Positions 1-8,391 are shown, numbered from the stretch's first letter. The stretch: DNA of 64,000 nucleotides from an uncultured Pelagibacteraceae bacterium (GCA_902581795.1 CACHPL010000002.1:94385-158384); one strand, 5' to 3'. Notes: generated from the sequence alone by a model not told the origin. Numbers and translations are program-made.

Positions 1-15
1 ATTTAATATTTTAGA

Positions 16-42
16 TTGACACTGCGACATTAAGTTTATTAT
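16..42 (+). promoter_or_regulatory. Possible sigma-70 promoter for the cupredoxin gene
   Basis: A perfect -35 hexamer TTGACA lies at 16-21. A -10-like TATTAT lies at 37-42 with a short 15-base spacer. A second -10 candidate, TATAAT at 50-55, is too far away to pair with this -35. The start codon follows at 74. Sequence pattern only. Confidence 0.3.
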
Positions 43-73
43 TTGAAGATATAATAACTAGTAAATTAAATTT

Positions 74-571
74 ATGAGATTTTTACTAATTTTAATAATT
101 TTATATCCTAGTTTTACTTTTGCTGGACCAATGAAAAACATTGGTGAAATAGGCAAACCCCACGAGATAACAAGGACTATCACTGTTAAGATGTATGACA
201 ACTATTATGAACCTGCTGAAATAAATGTAAAGAAAAACGAAACAATTAAATTTATAGTTTTAAATGTTGGAGAATTAGTGCATGAGTTTAATATTGCAAC
301 AAAAGAAATGCACATAAAACATCAGCCTGAAATGATGATGTTAGTTGAAAATGAAATTTTATTATCAAACAAAGTTGATAAAAAAAAAATGATACAGATG
401 GCTAAAAAAAATCCATCAATGGCGCACACACATTCAAATAGCGTTTTACTCTCGCCTGGTGAAAAAGGTGAATTAGTATGGAAATTTAGTAACAAAACTA
501 AAATAGAAGCAGCTTGTAATGTACCAGGCCATTATGAAGTTGGTATGATTGTAAAAATCAACGAAATTTAA
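74..571 (+). CDS. Periplasmic cupredoxin (type 1 copper protein)
   Basis: The 165-residue protein has a hydrophobic signal peptide (about residues 1-18, ending FTFA before GPM), so it should act in the periplasm. The C-terminal half has the type 1 copper pattern: His70 in a VHEFN stretch, then Cys148, His153 and Met158 in a C-x4-H-x4-M loop. Between the first His and this loop is a Met/His-rich insertion (about 79-121) that could hold extra copper. Family members carry electrons or handle copper; the partner is not visible here. A gene for a 60-residue membrane protein starts 12 bases after the stop and is probably co-transcribed. The fold call is firm. The choice between electron carrier and copper chaperone is inference. 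Confidence 0.85.
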   Translation: MRFLLILIILYPSFTFAGPMKNIGEIGKPHEITRTITVKMYDNYYEPAEINVKKNETIKFIVLNVGELVHEFNIATKEMHIKHQPEMMMLVENEILLSNKVDKKKMIQMAKKNPSMAHTHSNSVLLSPGEKGELVWKFSNKTKIEAACNVPGHYEVGMIVKINEI

Positions 572-583
572 TTAATATTTTAA

Positions 584-766
584 ATGAACCCAACTGATAT
601 TTTGTTAAGTATAGCCATAGTTGGTGTATACACGATGATTTATATATATCTGCAATCACAATTTAAAAATGATAAAATTAGACTAAAACTATTCTTACAG
701 GGGTTTGTTTACGCAACAATAATTACAGGAATGCTTTACTATCTTATAAAATTTATAGCTTCTTAG
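584..766 (+). CDS. Small two-helix membrane protein, unknown function
   Basis: This 60-residue protein has two hydrophobic segments (about residues 6-24 and 38-58) separated by a short charged loop (FKNDKIRLK). It begins 12 bases after the cupredoxin stop and probably shares its transcript. Its last four bases, TTAG at 763-766, also encode the stop of the convergent acyl-CoA synthetase gene. I do not recognise the family. The position suggests a membrane partner of the cupredoxin, but nothing in the sequence proves that. Confidence 0.6.
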   Translation: MNPTDILLSIAIVGVYTMIYIYLQSQFKNDKIRLKLFLQGFVYATIITGMLYYLIKFIAS

Positions 767-2676
767 CTTTTTAGAATATTGTTATCTTTTAGATCTTTTT
801 TAATCTCATCTAATATTGCCGGATCATCAATTGTTGGAGGCACTTTATAACTCTCTCCATCTGCAATTTTTCTGACTGTTCCCCTTAAAACTTTTCCTGA
901 TCTTGTTTTAGGCAGTCTTTTTACAACAATAGCTAATTTAAATGCTGCAACTGGTCCTACTTTTTCTCTAACTAAAGCTACACACTCTTTTGTAATTTCT
1001 TTGTTGTCTCTATCAACGCCTGCTTTTAAAGCTATTAATCCAATTGGAAGTTGACCTTTTAATTTATCCGCTATCCCTATCACAGCACATTCAGCAACAT
1101 TTTTGTGTTCTGCCAAAACTTCCTCTATTGCTCCGGTAGACAATCTATGACCTGCTACATTTATGATGTCATCTGTTCTGGACATAATCCAAACATAACC
1201 ATCTTCATCAACATGTCCTGCATCATAAGTTTGGTAATAACCTTCATAGGTTGACATATAAACTTTTTTATATCGTTCATCTGCATTCCATAAAGTTGGA
1301 AAAGTTCCTGGAGGCAAAGGTAATTTTACAACGATATCACCCATCTGACCCGGTTTATTTTCTTTTCCGTCACTATTTAAAACCTTTAAATCATAACCAG
1401 GAACAGGCTTAAAAGCTGAACCGTATTTAATTGGAAATTTTTCTATACCTGCACAATTAGCGCTAATAGCCCAGCTTGTTTCTGTTTGCCACCAATGATC
1501 TATTACAGGAGCGTTGGAGAGTTTTTCAAACCATTTAATTGTATCTGGATCAGCACGTTCGCCTGCTAAAAACAAAGTATCAAATTTAGATAAATCATAT
1601 TTTTTAAAGAATTTTCCATCAGGATCTTCTTTTTTGATCGCCCTTATTGCTGTAGGAGCTGTAAATAAAGATTTTACCTTGTATTCTGATATTATCTTCC
1701 AAAAGATACCTGCGTCAGGAGTGCCCACTGGTTTACCCTCAAATAAAACAGTCGTGCAGCCATAAAATAGAGGTGCATAAACGATATACGAATGACCAAC
1801 TATCCATCCTATGTCACTTGCAGACCACCAAACATCATCTTGATCAATGTTATAAATATTCTTCATGGTCCATTTTAAAGCCACAATGTGTCCACCGATG
1901 TCTCTTACTATTCCTTTAGGGGTCCCTGTAGTTCCTGATGTATAAAGTATATATGCGTAATCACTTGCGCTCATTTTTTCGCATTCAACAGGTTTGGAAT
2001 TTTTTAAAGCCTCAATCCAATCAATATCTTTTTTAGGATCCAGCTCTGCTTTATCTTTTTCTCTTTGCCAGACGATACATTTTTCTGGTTTGTGATTTGC
2101 AATCTCGATAGCTTTATTTAGTAGCGGTTTATAATGAACAGTTCTTCCAGGTTCATAACCGCATGAGGCAGAAATAATAATTTTTGCTTTGGAGTCGTCA
2201 ATTCTACTTGCTAATTCATTCGCTGCAAACCCACCAAATACAACCGAGTGAATTGCGCCAATTCTTCCACAAGCAAGCATAGCAATAACAGCCTGAGGTA
2301 TCATCGGCATATAGATTATAACCCTATCTCCTTTTTTAATTCCCTGATTTTTTAGCGCCCCAGCAAAATTTGAAACTTTTTCTTTAAGATCTTTGTAAGT
2401 TAATTTGTATTTTGTTCCTGTAATTGGGCTATCATAAATTATAGCTGTCTTATCACCACGACCATTGTCGACATGAATATCTACAGCGTTGTAACAAGTG
2501 TTTGTTACCCCGTCCTCGAACCATTTATAAAAAGGAGGGTTTGAAGAATTCAGTATTTTTGATGGTTTTTTGTACCAAAAAATATCTTCAGATATTGTCT
2601 TCCAAAACCCCTCTTTATTTTTGATAGACGAATCATAGGTTTTTTTGTAATTTTTAGACAAATCAGATACTCCCAA
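763..2676 (-). CDS. prpE: Propionyl-CoA synthetase (AMP-forming, PrpE-like)
   Basis: This cytoplasmic enzyme activates a short-chain acid, probably propionate, to its CoA thioester using ATP. At 637 residues it has the expected family length. It shows the N-terminal acetyl-CoA synthetase segment, the AMP-binding signature TSGTTGTPKG at 246-255, and the C-terminal lysine motif PKTRSGK (589-595), whose Lys is the usual site of regulatory acetylation. The stretch from GIVRDIGGH through EGKPVGTPDAG is typical of PrpE rather than Acs, so propionate is preferred over acetate, though acetate use cannot be excluded. The start must be TTG at 2676, because an in-frame TAA lies directly upstream and no ATG follows nearby. 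It is divergent from proteorhodopsin and convergent with the small membrane gene. Confidence 0.88.
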   Translation of the reverse strand: MGVSDLSKNYKKTYDSSIKNKEGFWKTISEDIFWYKKPSKILNSSNPPFYKWFEDGVTNTCYNAVDIHVDNGRGDKTAIIYDSPITGTKYKLTYKDLKEKVSNFAGALKNQGIKKGDRVIIYMPMIPQAVIAMLACGRIGAIHSVVFGGFAANELASRIDDSKAKIIISASCGYEPGRTVHYKPLLNKAIEIANHKPEKCIVWQREKDKAELDPKKDIDWIEALKNSKPVECEKMSASDYAYILYTSGTTGTPKGIVRDIGGHIVALKWTMKNIYNIDQDDVWWSASDIGWIVGHSYIVYAPLFYGCTTVLFEGKPVGTPDAGIFWKIISEYKVKSLFTAPTAIRAIKKEDPDGKFFKKYDLSKFDTLFLAGERADPDTIKWFEKLSNAPVIDHWWQTETSWAISANCAGIEKFPIKYGSAFKPVPGYDLKVLNSDGKENKPGQMGDIVVKLPLPPGTFPTLWNADERYKKVYMSTYEGYYQTYDAGHVDEDGYVWIMSRTDDIINVAGHRLSTGAIEEVLAEHKNVAECAVIGIADKLKGQLPIGLIALKAGVDRDNKEITKECVALVREKVGPVAAFKLAIVVKRLPKTRSGKVLRGTVRKIADGESYKVPPTIDDPAILDEIKKDLKDNNILKS

Positions 2677-2780
2677 TTAACCCAATTTAATCACTATTAT
2701 CCCCAAAAAAAAACAAAAAAGTCAATAAAATCAACACTTTTTATTAAAAAAAAAGCTTCAAATTAACTTTCTTTTTGGAT

Positions 2781-2845
2781 ACCGTCCCGGGATGTTCGAA
2801 GAGAGAGGGAGATAAACTCTTAATTTGAACGGTTTAAATTTAAAC
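2781..2845 (+). promoter_or_regulatory. Structured 5' leader of proteorhodopsin
   Basis: The 200-base gap before proteorhodopsin is unusually long for this genome and can fold. ACCGT (2781-2785) can pair with ACGGT (2829-2833). Inside it, AAGAG (2799-2803) pairs with CTCTT (2817-2821), giving an imperfect stem with a purine-rich loop (AGAGGGAGATAAA). A second palindrome, GTTTAAATTTAAAC, lies at 2832-2845. A strong ribosome binding site (AAGGGAGG, 2864-2871) follows. I do not recognise a named riboswitch class. Folding was judged by eye. Confidence 0.35.
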
Positions 2846-2876
2846 TAATAGAAAACTAAACGAAAGGGAGGTTTTC

Positions 2877-3647
2877 ATGAAAAAACTAGGTATGATTGCA
2901 CTAGCTGCTCTAGCCTTTATAGGTATTACGAGCTCAGCTAACGCTGCTACTGCCATGTTAGCTACTAACGATTTCGTAGGAATTACGTTTTGGTTGGTAT
3001 CTATGGGTATGTTAGCGGGAGCTGTTTTCTTCTTTTTAGAAAGAGGAACAGTTGCTGCATCGTGGAGAACATCTGTTACGGTTGCTGGACTTATCCAGTT
3101 CATCGCATTTGTTCACTACGTGTACATGAGAGACATTTGGGTGAACACAGGTGAAACACCAACAGTATACAGATATATTGATTGGTTAATTACTGTTCCA
3201 CTTCAAATCGTTGAATTCTATCTAATATTAGCTGCTGTCAGAAAAGTTCCGAGCTCAATGTTCTGGAGACTTTTAATAGCTTCAATAGTAATGTTAGTCG
3301 GTGGATATTTAGGTGAAGCCGGTTACATCCAAGAATTTGTTGGTTTCATAATTGGAATGGCAGGTTGGATATACATTCTATTTGAACTATTTTCTGGTGA
3401 AGCAGGTAAATCAGCTTCAAGAGGTGGTAACAGAGCAATGAGTACTGCTTTTGGTGCTATGAGAATGATAGTTACAATTGGTTGGGCAATTTACCCACTA
3501 GGTTACGTATTTGGTTACTTAGCTGGTGGAATTGACTCTGCTACATTGAACATCATCTATAACTTAGCTGATTTCATTAACAAGTTAGCATTTGGTCTAG
3601 TTATCTGGGCTGCTGCTATACAAAATACTTCTTTAGCAAAAAGATAG
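2877..3647 (+). CDS. Proteorhodopsin, blue-absorbing type (light-driven proton pump)
   Basis: This seven-helix retinal protein (256 residues) pumps protons out of the cell in light. An N-terminal signal segment ends near SSANA (residue 23). Aligned by eye to the characterised green proteorhodopsin with an offset of +5, all key residues are present: His80 (H75), the proton acceptor Asp102 (D97), the proton donor Glu113 (E108) and the retinal Schiff-base Lys236 (K231). The spectral tuning site (105 in the reference) is Gln110, which gives blue absorption, as expected for open-ocean water. The gene has a long leader, a strong AAGGGAGG ribosome site and its own terminator, so it is probably expressed strongly and alone. 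No retinal synthesis genes are in this window. Confidence 0.98.
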   Translation: MKKLGMIALAALAFIGITSSANAATAMLATNDFVGITFWLVSMGMLAGAVFFFLERGTVAASWRTSVTVAGLIQFIAFVHYVYMRDIWVNTGETPTVYRYIDWLITVPLQIVEFYLILAAVRKVPSSMFWRLLIASIVMLVGGYLGEAGYIQEFVGFIIGMAGWIYILFELFSGEAGKSASRGGNRAMSTAFGAMRMIVTIGWAIYPLGYVFGYLAGGIDSATLNIIYNLADFINKLAFGLVIWAAAIQNTSLAKR

Positions 3648-3667
3648 TATAGTTAATTAAGTTCTTA

Positions 3668-3705
3668 AAATAGGGCGAGTTTAACCACTTGCCCTATTTT
3701 TTTTT
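3668..3705 (+). terminator. Rho-independent terminator after proteorhodopsin
   Basis: A 13-pair stem (3668-3680 with 3687-3699, one G-U pair) with a six-base loop TTAACC is followed by a run of T to 3705. It separates highly expressed proteorhodopsin from the downstream ferredoxin gene, 28 bases further on. Confidence 0.9.
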
Positions 3706-3732
3706 GTACTTATATATTATATTAAAAATTTA

Positions 3733-4053
3733 ATGCCTAAAATTACTTACATAGATTCGCAAGGAAATGAAAAAATAATTGACGTGAAAAATGGCCTCAC
3801 TGTAATGGAGGGAGCAATTCAAAATAATGTTCCAGGAATCGACGCAGATTGCGGTGGATCTATGGCATGTGCCACTTGCCATGTTTATGTCAAAGAAGAA
3901 TGGTTAAATAAGCTTGAAAAAATTGAGGATGCCGAACAGGATATGCTTGATATGGCTTTTGAACCAAAAAAAAATAGCAGGTTAAGTTGTCAGATAATTG
4001 TTAAAGAAGAATTAGATGGTCTAGTAGTCAATACACCGTCTAAACAAACATAA
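3733..4053 (+). CDS. [2Fe-2S] ferredoxin, adrenodoxin type
   Basis: This small cytoplasmic electron carrier has 106 residues. The four cluster ligands are visible as Cys40, Cys46, Cys49 and Cys86 (C-x5-C-x2-C-x36-C), the spacing of the adrenodoxin/ISC ferredoxin group. The next gene, only three bases on, encodes a ferredoxin-NADP reductase, so the two probably form an electron-transfer pair: NADPH to reductase to ferredoxin, or the reverse. The acceptor is unknown. A monooxygenase or Fe-S assembly are the usual partners of this group. It lies after the proteorhodopsin terminator, so shared expression with the pump is not implied. Confidence 0.93.
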   Translation: MPKITYIDSQGNEKIIDVKNGLTVMEGAIQNNVPGIDADCGGSMACATCHVYVKEEWLNKLEKIEDAEQDMLDMAFEPKKNSRLSCQIIVKEELDGLVVNTPSKQT

Positions 4054-4056
4054 AAA

Positions 4057-5076
4057 ATGATTAAAACAGATGTGGTAATAGTTGGTGCTGGTCCAGTTGG
4101 ATTATTTGCAGTGCATCAATTGGGAATTATTGGATTAAAATCTGAAGTAATAGATAATTTAGATAAAGCGGGAGGTCAGTGTATAGAATTATATCCTGAT
4201 AAACCTATTTATGATATTCCAGCAATACCAGTTTGCACAGGTGAAGAACTAACAAAAAATTTACTTAAACAAATAAAACCCTTTAAGACAAATTTCCATT
4301 TTAATGAAAGAGTGCAAGAGATTTCAAACCAAAATAACAATTGGATAGTCAAAACAAATAAAAATAAGATTTTTAGTTCAGCAAATATCATTATTGCTGG
4401 AGGTGTAGGATCTTTTGAACCAAGGAAATTGCCACTAAAGGAAGCAGAAAAGTATGAAGAAAAAAGTATTTTTTACTCTGTTAGGGATAAAAATAAGTTT
4501 AAAGATAAAAAAATATCAATTTTTGGAGGAGGTGACTCTGCTCTTGATTGGGCTTTAGAATTATCAAAAACTTCAAAGGTTACTTTAATACATAGAAGAG
4601 ATGAATTTAGAGGATCCGAACATACATTTAATGAGGTAAAAAAACTGGAAAAGCAAGGAAAATTGAACATTAAAACTAAGTTCCAGTTAGCTTCTATTGA
4701 AGGTGATAAAAATATAAAGTTTATAACTATTAAAAATGACGAAGAAAAAATAATTAAAATTGAAACAGACTATATTTTGAGTTTTTTTGGATTAGTTATG
4801 AAACTTGGACCAATTGCTGAGTGGGGACTTAATTTAGACAAAAAACACATACCAGTTGACTCTGAAAAATTTCAAACAAATAAAAAAGGCATTTTTGCCA
4901 TCGGAGATATTTGTACTTACCCGGGTAAAATTAAACTTATTTTATCAGGATTTCATGAAGCCGCATTAGCTGCAAGAGCTTGTTTTAAAAATGCAAGACC
5001 AAATGAGATATATAAATTCCAGTTCACAACCTCATCCAAAGAAATACAAGAACGATTAGGTATAAAAACTAAGTGA
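4057..5076 (+). CDS. Ferredoxin-NADP reductase, thioredoxin reductase-like type
   Basis: This 339-residue flavoprotein belongs to the TrxB-like fold. It has an N-terminal FAD-binding VGAGPVGL motif (about residues 8-15) and a central NADPH-binding GGGDSALDWALEL motif (about 158-170). The redox CxxC pair of true thioredoxin reductases is missing from the NADPH domain, which points to the YumC-type ferredoxin-NADP reductase instead. The ferredoxin gene three bases upstream supports this. Similar genes are often annotated trxB by automatic pipelines, which would be misleading here. Its end overlaps the GTG start of the next gene by four bases, so translation of the two is probably coupled. Confidence 0.88.
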   Translation: MIKTDVVIVGAGPVGLFAVHQLGIIGLKSEVIDNLDKAGGQCIELYPDKPIYDIPAIPVCTGEELTKNLLKQIKPFKTNFHFNERVQEISNQNNNWIVKTNKNKIFSSANIIIAGGVGSFEPRKLPLKEAEKYEEKSIFYSVRDKNKFKDKKISIFGGGDSALDWALELSKTSKVTLIHRRDEFRGSEHTFNEVKKLEKQGKLNIKTKFQLASIEGDKNIKFITIKNDEEKIIKIETDYILSFFGLVMKLGPIAEWGLNLDKKHIPVDSEKFQTNKKGIFAIGDICTYPGKIKLILSGFHEAALAARACFKNARPNEIYKFQFTTSSKEIQERLGIKTK

Positions 5077-5696
5077 TAGAATTATTTACGGCAAACACAC
5101 CAAACGGAAAGAAAATTTCAATCATGCTAGAGGAGATTAAATTTGAATACAGAGTAACAAAAGTTAATATACTTAAAGGTGCGCAGTTTGATCCAAAGTT
5201 CAGAGCAATTAGTCCATTTAGCAAAATCCCAGTTATAATTGATCATGACAACAAAGTTTCCTTATTTGAGTCCGGGGCAATATTAATGTATTTAGGGGAA
5301 AAGAGCGGAAAGTTTTACCCAAAAGAAAATAAAGATTTAATAAATCAGTGGTTAATGGGTCAAATGGCCTATGTAGGCCCAATGTTAGGCCAACATCACC
5401 AATTTCATCATTACAACCCAGGTAAAAGTGATTGGGGTGAAGATAGATACTTTAAAATTGCTAAAACCATCTACAAAGATTTAGACGAAAGATTAGAAAA
5501 AAGTAAATTTTTAGCTGGGGACTATTCTATAGCAGACATGGCAACTTTCCCATGGATTGCACGTCATGAATGGCATGATGTGGGGTTAAAAAATTTTAAA
5601 CATCTTAGCAGATGGTATAATGAAATTTCTAAAAGAGATGCTGTAAAGAAAGGCTTTGATATCTTAGGAAGAGATGAAGAAATCCCAACCGTTTAA
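5073..5696 (+). CDS. Glutathione S-transferase, YfcG/YghU-like
   Basis: This cytoplasmic protein of 207 residues has the N-terminal thioredoxin-like domain (about 1-80, starting IELFTANTPNGKKISI) and a helical C-terminal domain. The glutathione-binding ESGAI segment is at about residue 66-70. The TPN near the N-terminus resembles the disulfide-bond reductase type (YfcG/YghU), which uses Thr/Asn rather than Tyr or Ser. The start is GTG at 5073, sharing GTGA with the stop of the reductase. The substrate is not known. A thiol-repair role fits its redox operon. Its stop TAA shares the bases TTAA (5693-5696) with the convergent dksA stop. Confidence 0.85.
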   Translation: MIELFTANTPNGKKISIMLEEIKFEYRVTKVNILKGAQFDPKFRAISPFSKIPVIIDHDNKVSLFESGAILMYLGEKSGKFYPKENKDLINQWLMGQMAYVGPMLGQHHQFHHYNPGKSDWGEDRYFKIAKTIYKDLDERLEKSKFLAGDYSIADMATFPWIARHEWHDVGLKNFKHLSRWYNEISKRDAVKKGFDILGRDEEIPTV

Positions 5697-6112
5697 TTTG
5701 CTGCGTAAATCTTTTCTTCCTTTTCGTGTCTTTCTTGTGCTTCGATGCTAAGAGTTGCAATAGGTCTTGCAATTAATCTTTTTAAACCTATGGGTTCACC
5801 AGTTTCCTCACAATAGCCGTATGTTCCGTCTTTAATTTTTTTTAAAGCTTGATCAATTTTATTAACAAGCTTTCTTCTTCTATTTGATGCTCGCATCTCA
5901 ACATTTTTCTCTGTGTAAGAAGATGCCTGATCAACAATATCTGCTGACGAAATGTTATCATCAAGATTACTTAGAACTACGTTGTCGTTATTTGATTTGA
6001 CAATTTCTCTTCTCCATGCAGTTAGTTTTTCAGCAAAGTATTTTTTGTGTTTTGCACACATATATTTTTCTTTGGTATTCGGTGTGTATTTTTTAATTGA
6101 CTTTTTTGCCAT
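5693..6112 (-). CDS. dksA: DksA/TraR family RNA polymerase regulator
   Basis: DksA binds the secondary channel of RNA polymerase and, with ppGpp, adjusts transcription during starvation. This 139-residue version has the coiled-coil domain with the tip motif D58-x2-D61-x-A63 needed for activity, then the globular domain with YCEETGEPIGLKRL. Only one of the four classical zinc cysteines remains (Cys101). The others are Thr104, Ser122 and Ala125. This is the usual alphaproteobacterial form, which folds without zinc. It is transcribed alone, convergent with the glutathione transferase and divergent from a glycosyltransferase. Confidence 0.9.
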   Translation of the reverse strand: MAKKSIKKYTPNTKEKYMCAKHKKYFAEKLTAWRREIVKSNNDNVVLSNLDDNISSADIVDQASSYTEKNVEMRASNRRRKLVNKIDQALKKIKDGTYGYCEETGEPIGLKRLIARPIATLSIEAQERHEKEEKIYAAN

Positions 6113-6133
6113 ATTTCAAACTTGGGGAGTATA

Positions 6134-6161
6134 TTAACGTTTATATTAGTGTCAATATAAT
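6134..6161 (+). promoter_or_regulatory. Putative sigma-70 promoter for the glycosyltransferase pair
   Basis: A perfect -10 TATAAT is at 6156-6161, with a weak -35 TTAACG at 6134-6139 and a 16-base spacer. The start codon is at 6188, leaving a leader of about 20 bases. Pattern evidence only. Confidence 0.4.
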
Positions 6162-6187
6162 TTAAGTTATAAATATAGGTAAATTTT

Positions 6188-7483
6188 ATGACAAAAAATC
6201 CATCAAAGATATTTTTTTTGTTACTTATTGTTCATTTGCTTATATGGACTCTGATTCCTTCTTTAACCAACCAAAACCTTCCCCTGGATACTATTGAGGC
6301 TTTAGCTTGGGGAAGCAATTTAGATTGGGGATTTAATAAACATCCTCCGTTTAGTGCTTTTGCAGTTGAAATATTTTATAAAATTTTTGGAAGCCAAGAC
6401 TGGGCTTATTATTTACTAAGTCAAATTTTTGTAATTATTGCTTTTTTTGTAGTTTATAAATTTTCAGAAGAATTTTTTGATAACAAAAAACTTGCTCTTT
6501 TATCAGTGCTTTTACTTGAGGGTATTTACTTTTACAATTTCACTACCCCAGAATTTAACGTGAATGTTGCTCAATTACCTTTTTGGACTTTAACCGTTTA
6601 TTATACCTGGAGATGCATCAAGTATGACAAAGTAACTGATTATGTATTGTTAGGTTTATTTGCTGGTTTAGGAATTTTATCAAAATACCTTTTTATTTAT
6701 TTAATAATAGGAATAAAACTTGTTTTTATTTATTTCTTAAGAAAAGGAAAAAAAATTAAATTTTCACACTATTTTATTGCAGGTCCAATAACCTTATTAA
6801 TTTTGTTACCCCACTTAATTTGGTTAACCGAGAATAACTATATTACTATATTTTATGGCCTTCAAAGAACTGGAGGGGCAGGAGGTTTTCTAGACCATTT
6901 AATATATCCTATGATTTTCTTGGGCAAACAAATTGTATTATTAATTCCTTTTCTTTTAATGACCTTTTTTCTTATAAAAAAAATAAAATTTAAAATTAAT
7001 TTAAAAGATGAAAAGTTGGTATTTCTTCTCTTAACAACTGTAGTACCTATATTTTTTATTTTACTTACTTCAATGATAATGGGTGCAAAAATAAGAACTA
7101 TGTGGATGACACCTTTTTATTTATTTACCGGTACTTTAATTATTTATATTTTTAAATCTCAAATTAATTTGAGCAAATTAAAAAGTTTTACCTCTATATT
7201 TGTAGTTTTATTTCTCTTTTCACCGTTAACCTATGCTTATATATCTGTTATTCAAACGGATAAGAGAACAGATTATGAGGGACTAAAAAAAGCTAATTTA
7301 CTTCAAACTATGGTTAATGGAAAAATTACAAGTATACAAGGAAATGAATGGATTGCAGGAAATTTTTGTTATTATCTTAAATCTAGACCCAGATGTCTTT
7401 TAAATAATAGATATGGAAATGATATATTAATTTGGGTTGATAATAAGTTTTATGGAAAAATTAAATACGCTGAAATTAAATGA
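6188..7483 (+). CDS. Membrane glycosyltransferase, ArnT/PMT (GT39/83) type
   Basis: This is a polytopic membrane protein of 431 residues. It resembles the ArnT and protein-mannosyltransferase superfamily, which moves a sugar from a polyprenyl-phosphate carrier to lipid A, protein or another acceptor on the periplasmic side. After the first membrane segment (about 8-25) comes the acidic periplasmic loop with DTIEA (34-38) and the KHPP motif (51-54) typical of the family. About ten hydrophobic segments follow. The next gene, overlapping by four bases (ATGA), is a GT2 enzyme of the kind that makes polyprenyl-phosphate sugars, so the pair could be donor synthase plus transferase. Sugar and acceptor cannot be read from sequence. 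Confidence 0.8.
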   Translation: MTKNPSKIFFLLLIVHLLIWTLIPSLTNQNLPLDTIEALAWGSNLDWGFNKHPPFSAFAVEIFYKIFGSQDWAYYLLSQIFVIIAFFVVYKFSEEFFDNKKLALLSVLLLEGIYFYNFTTPEFNVNVAQLPFWTLTVYYTWRCIKYDKVTDYVLLGLFAGLGILSKYLFIYLIIGIKLVFIYFLRKGKKIKFSHYFIAGPITLLILLPHLIWLTENNYITIFYGLQRTGGAGGFLDHLIYPMIFLGKQIVLLIPFLLMTFFLIKKIKFKINLKDEKLVFLLLTTVVPIFFILLTSMIMGAKIRTMWMTPFYLFTGTLIIYIFKSQINLSKLKSFTSIFVVLFLFSPLTYAYISVIQTDKRTDYEGLKKANLLQTMVNGKITSIQGNEWIAGNFCYYLKSRPRCLLNNRYGNDILIWVDNKFYGKIKYAEIK

Positions 7484-8349
7484 AAAAATTTAAAATTTTA
7501 ATACCTATTTATAATGATTGGGAGTCTGTTTTTAAACTTCTTGAAGCTATAGACTCTAAAATTTCTATATTTGATCATGAATTTTCTGTAATTTTAGTCG
7601 ATGACGCATCAACTCAAAAAATAGTAAAAAAAAAGTTTGACTATAAAAATTTAAAATCAGTAAATATTCTAAAAATGAAAAAAAACCAAGGACACACAAG
7701 GTGTAATGCAACAGGAATTAAATATTTAACAAAACATGATTTTGATTACTTAATAGTAATGGATGGTGATGGCGAAGATAGACCAGAAGAATTGGGACTA
7801 CTTGTAAAAAATGTACTTGAAAAAAATAATTCAACAGTTGCTAAAAGAGTAAAAAGATCTGAAGGATTTATTTTTACATTTTTTTATAAAATTCATAAAT
7901 TTATTACATTTACTTTTACAGGCAAAAATATGAATTTTGGTCATTACTGTTGTCTGAAAAAAGAAGATGTTATTTTGTTATCAAGCAAAAGTACTTTATG
8001 GTGCAATTTTTCGTCATCAGTAAAAAAGTTCATAAAAAATTTGGACAACATACCCTGCGTAAGAGGTCTTAGATATGTTCAACCCTCGAAAATGTCATTT
8101 ATTAATTTAGTTTTGTACTCTTTTTCTATTATAGCAGTTTTTAAATACCAGGTGCTCATAAGGTCCATTTTATTTTTTTTAATTCTATTTTTTTTTTTAG
8201 AAAAATTTTCTTTTATTGTGGTTTTTTTGCAATCTCTTTTAATAATTTTTACGATAATTATTTTTATTGTCTCCAAACGAGGGAATGCTTTGGCTTTAGC
8301 TAATGCTACCAACGAGATTGAAGAGGTCTTGAATATACACACTAAATAG
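7480..8349 (+). CDS. GT2 glycosyltransferase, dolichol-phosphate mannosyltransferase-like
   Basis: This 289-residue protein has an N-terminal GT-A domain with the nucleotide-binding DDAS (41-44) and the metal/catalytic segment DGDGEDRPEE (95-104). It has a C-terminal membrane part with two or three hydrophobic segments (about 200-275). This layout fits enzymes that transfer a sugar from a nucleotide to undecaprenyl phosphate. Its start overlaps the stop of the upstream membrane glycosyltransferase (ATGA), which suggests coupled translation and a shared pathway. The exact sugar is unknown. A role in lipid A or surface glycan decoration is inference. Confidence 0.82.
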   Translation: MKKFKILIPIYNDWESVFKLLEAIDSKISIFDHEFSVILVDDASTQKIVKKKFDYKNLKSVNILKMKKNQGHTRCNATGIKYLTKHDFDYLIVMDGDGEDRPEELGLLVKNVLEKNNSTVAKRVKRSEGFIFTFFYKIHKFITFTFTGKNMNFGHYCCLKKEDVILLSSKSTLWCNFSSSVKKFIKNLDNIPCVRGLRYVQPSKMSFINLVLYSFSIIAVFKYQVLIRSILFFLILFFFLEKFSFIVVFLQSLLIIFTIIIFIVSKRGNALALANATNEIEEVLNIHTK

Positions 8350-8370
8350 TTGTAAAATGAGTCTGAACTA

Positions 8371-8391
8371 GAATCAAAAGTGAATCAAAAG
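8371..8391 (+). repeat. Tandem 10-bp direct repeat upstream of the Gfa-like gene
   Basis: GAATCAAAAG occurs at 8371-8380 and again at 8382-8391, an 11-base period close to one helical turn. It lies 64 bases before the next start codon and could be a regulator site. The surrounding 105-base spacer holds no gene. Confidence 0.4.

Noticed and set aside
50..55. TATAAT at 50-55 as the -10 for the cupredoxin
   Set aside because: It lies 28 bases after the TTGACA at 16-21, too far to pair; it may belong to another promoter but no -35 fits.
4057..5076. Thioredoxin reductase (trxB)
   Set aside because: The catalytic CxxC pair of thioredoxin reductase is not in the protein, and a ferredoxin gene is adjacent.
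6134..6161. Promoter for dksA on the minus strand in this spacer
   Set aside because: No matching hexamers at proper spacing were found on the minus strand, although dksA must have a promoter.
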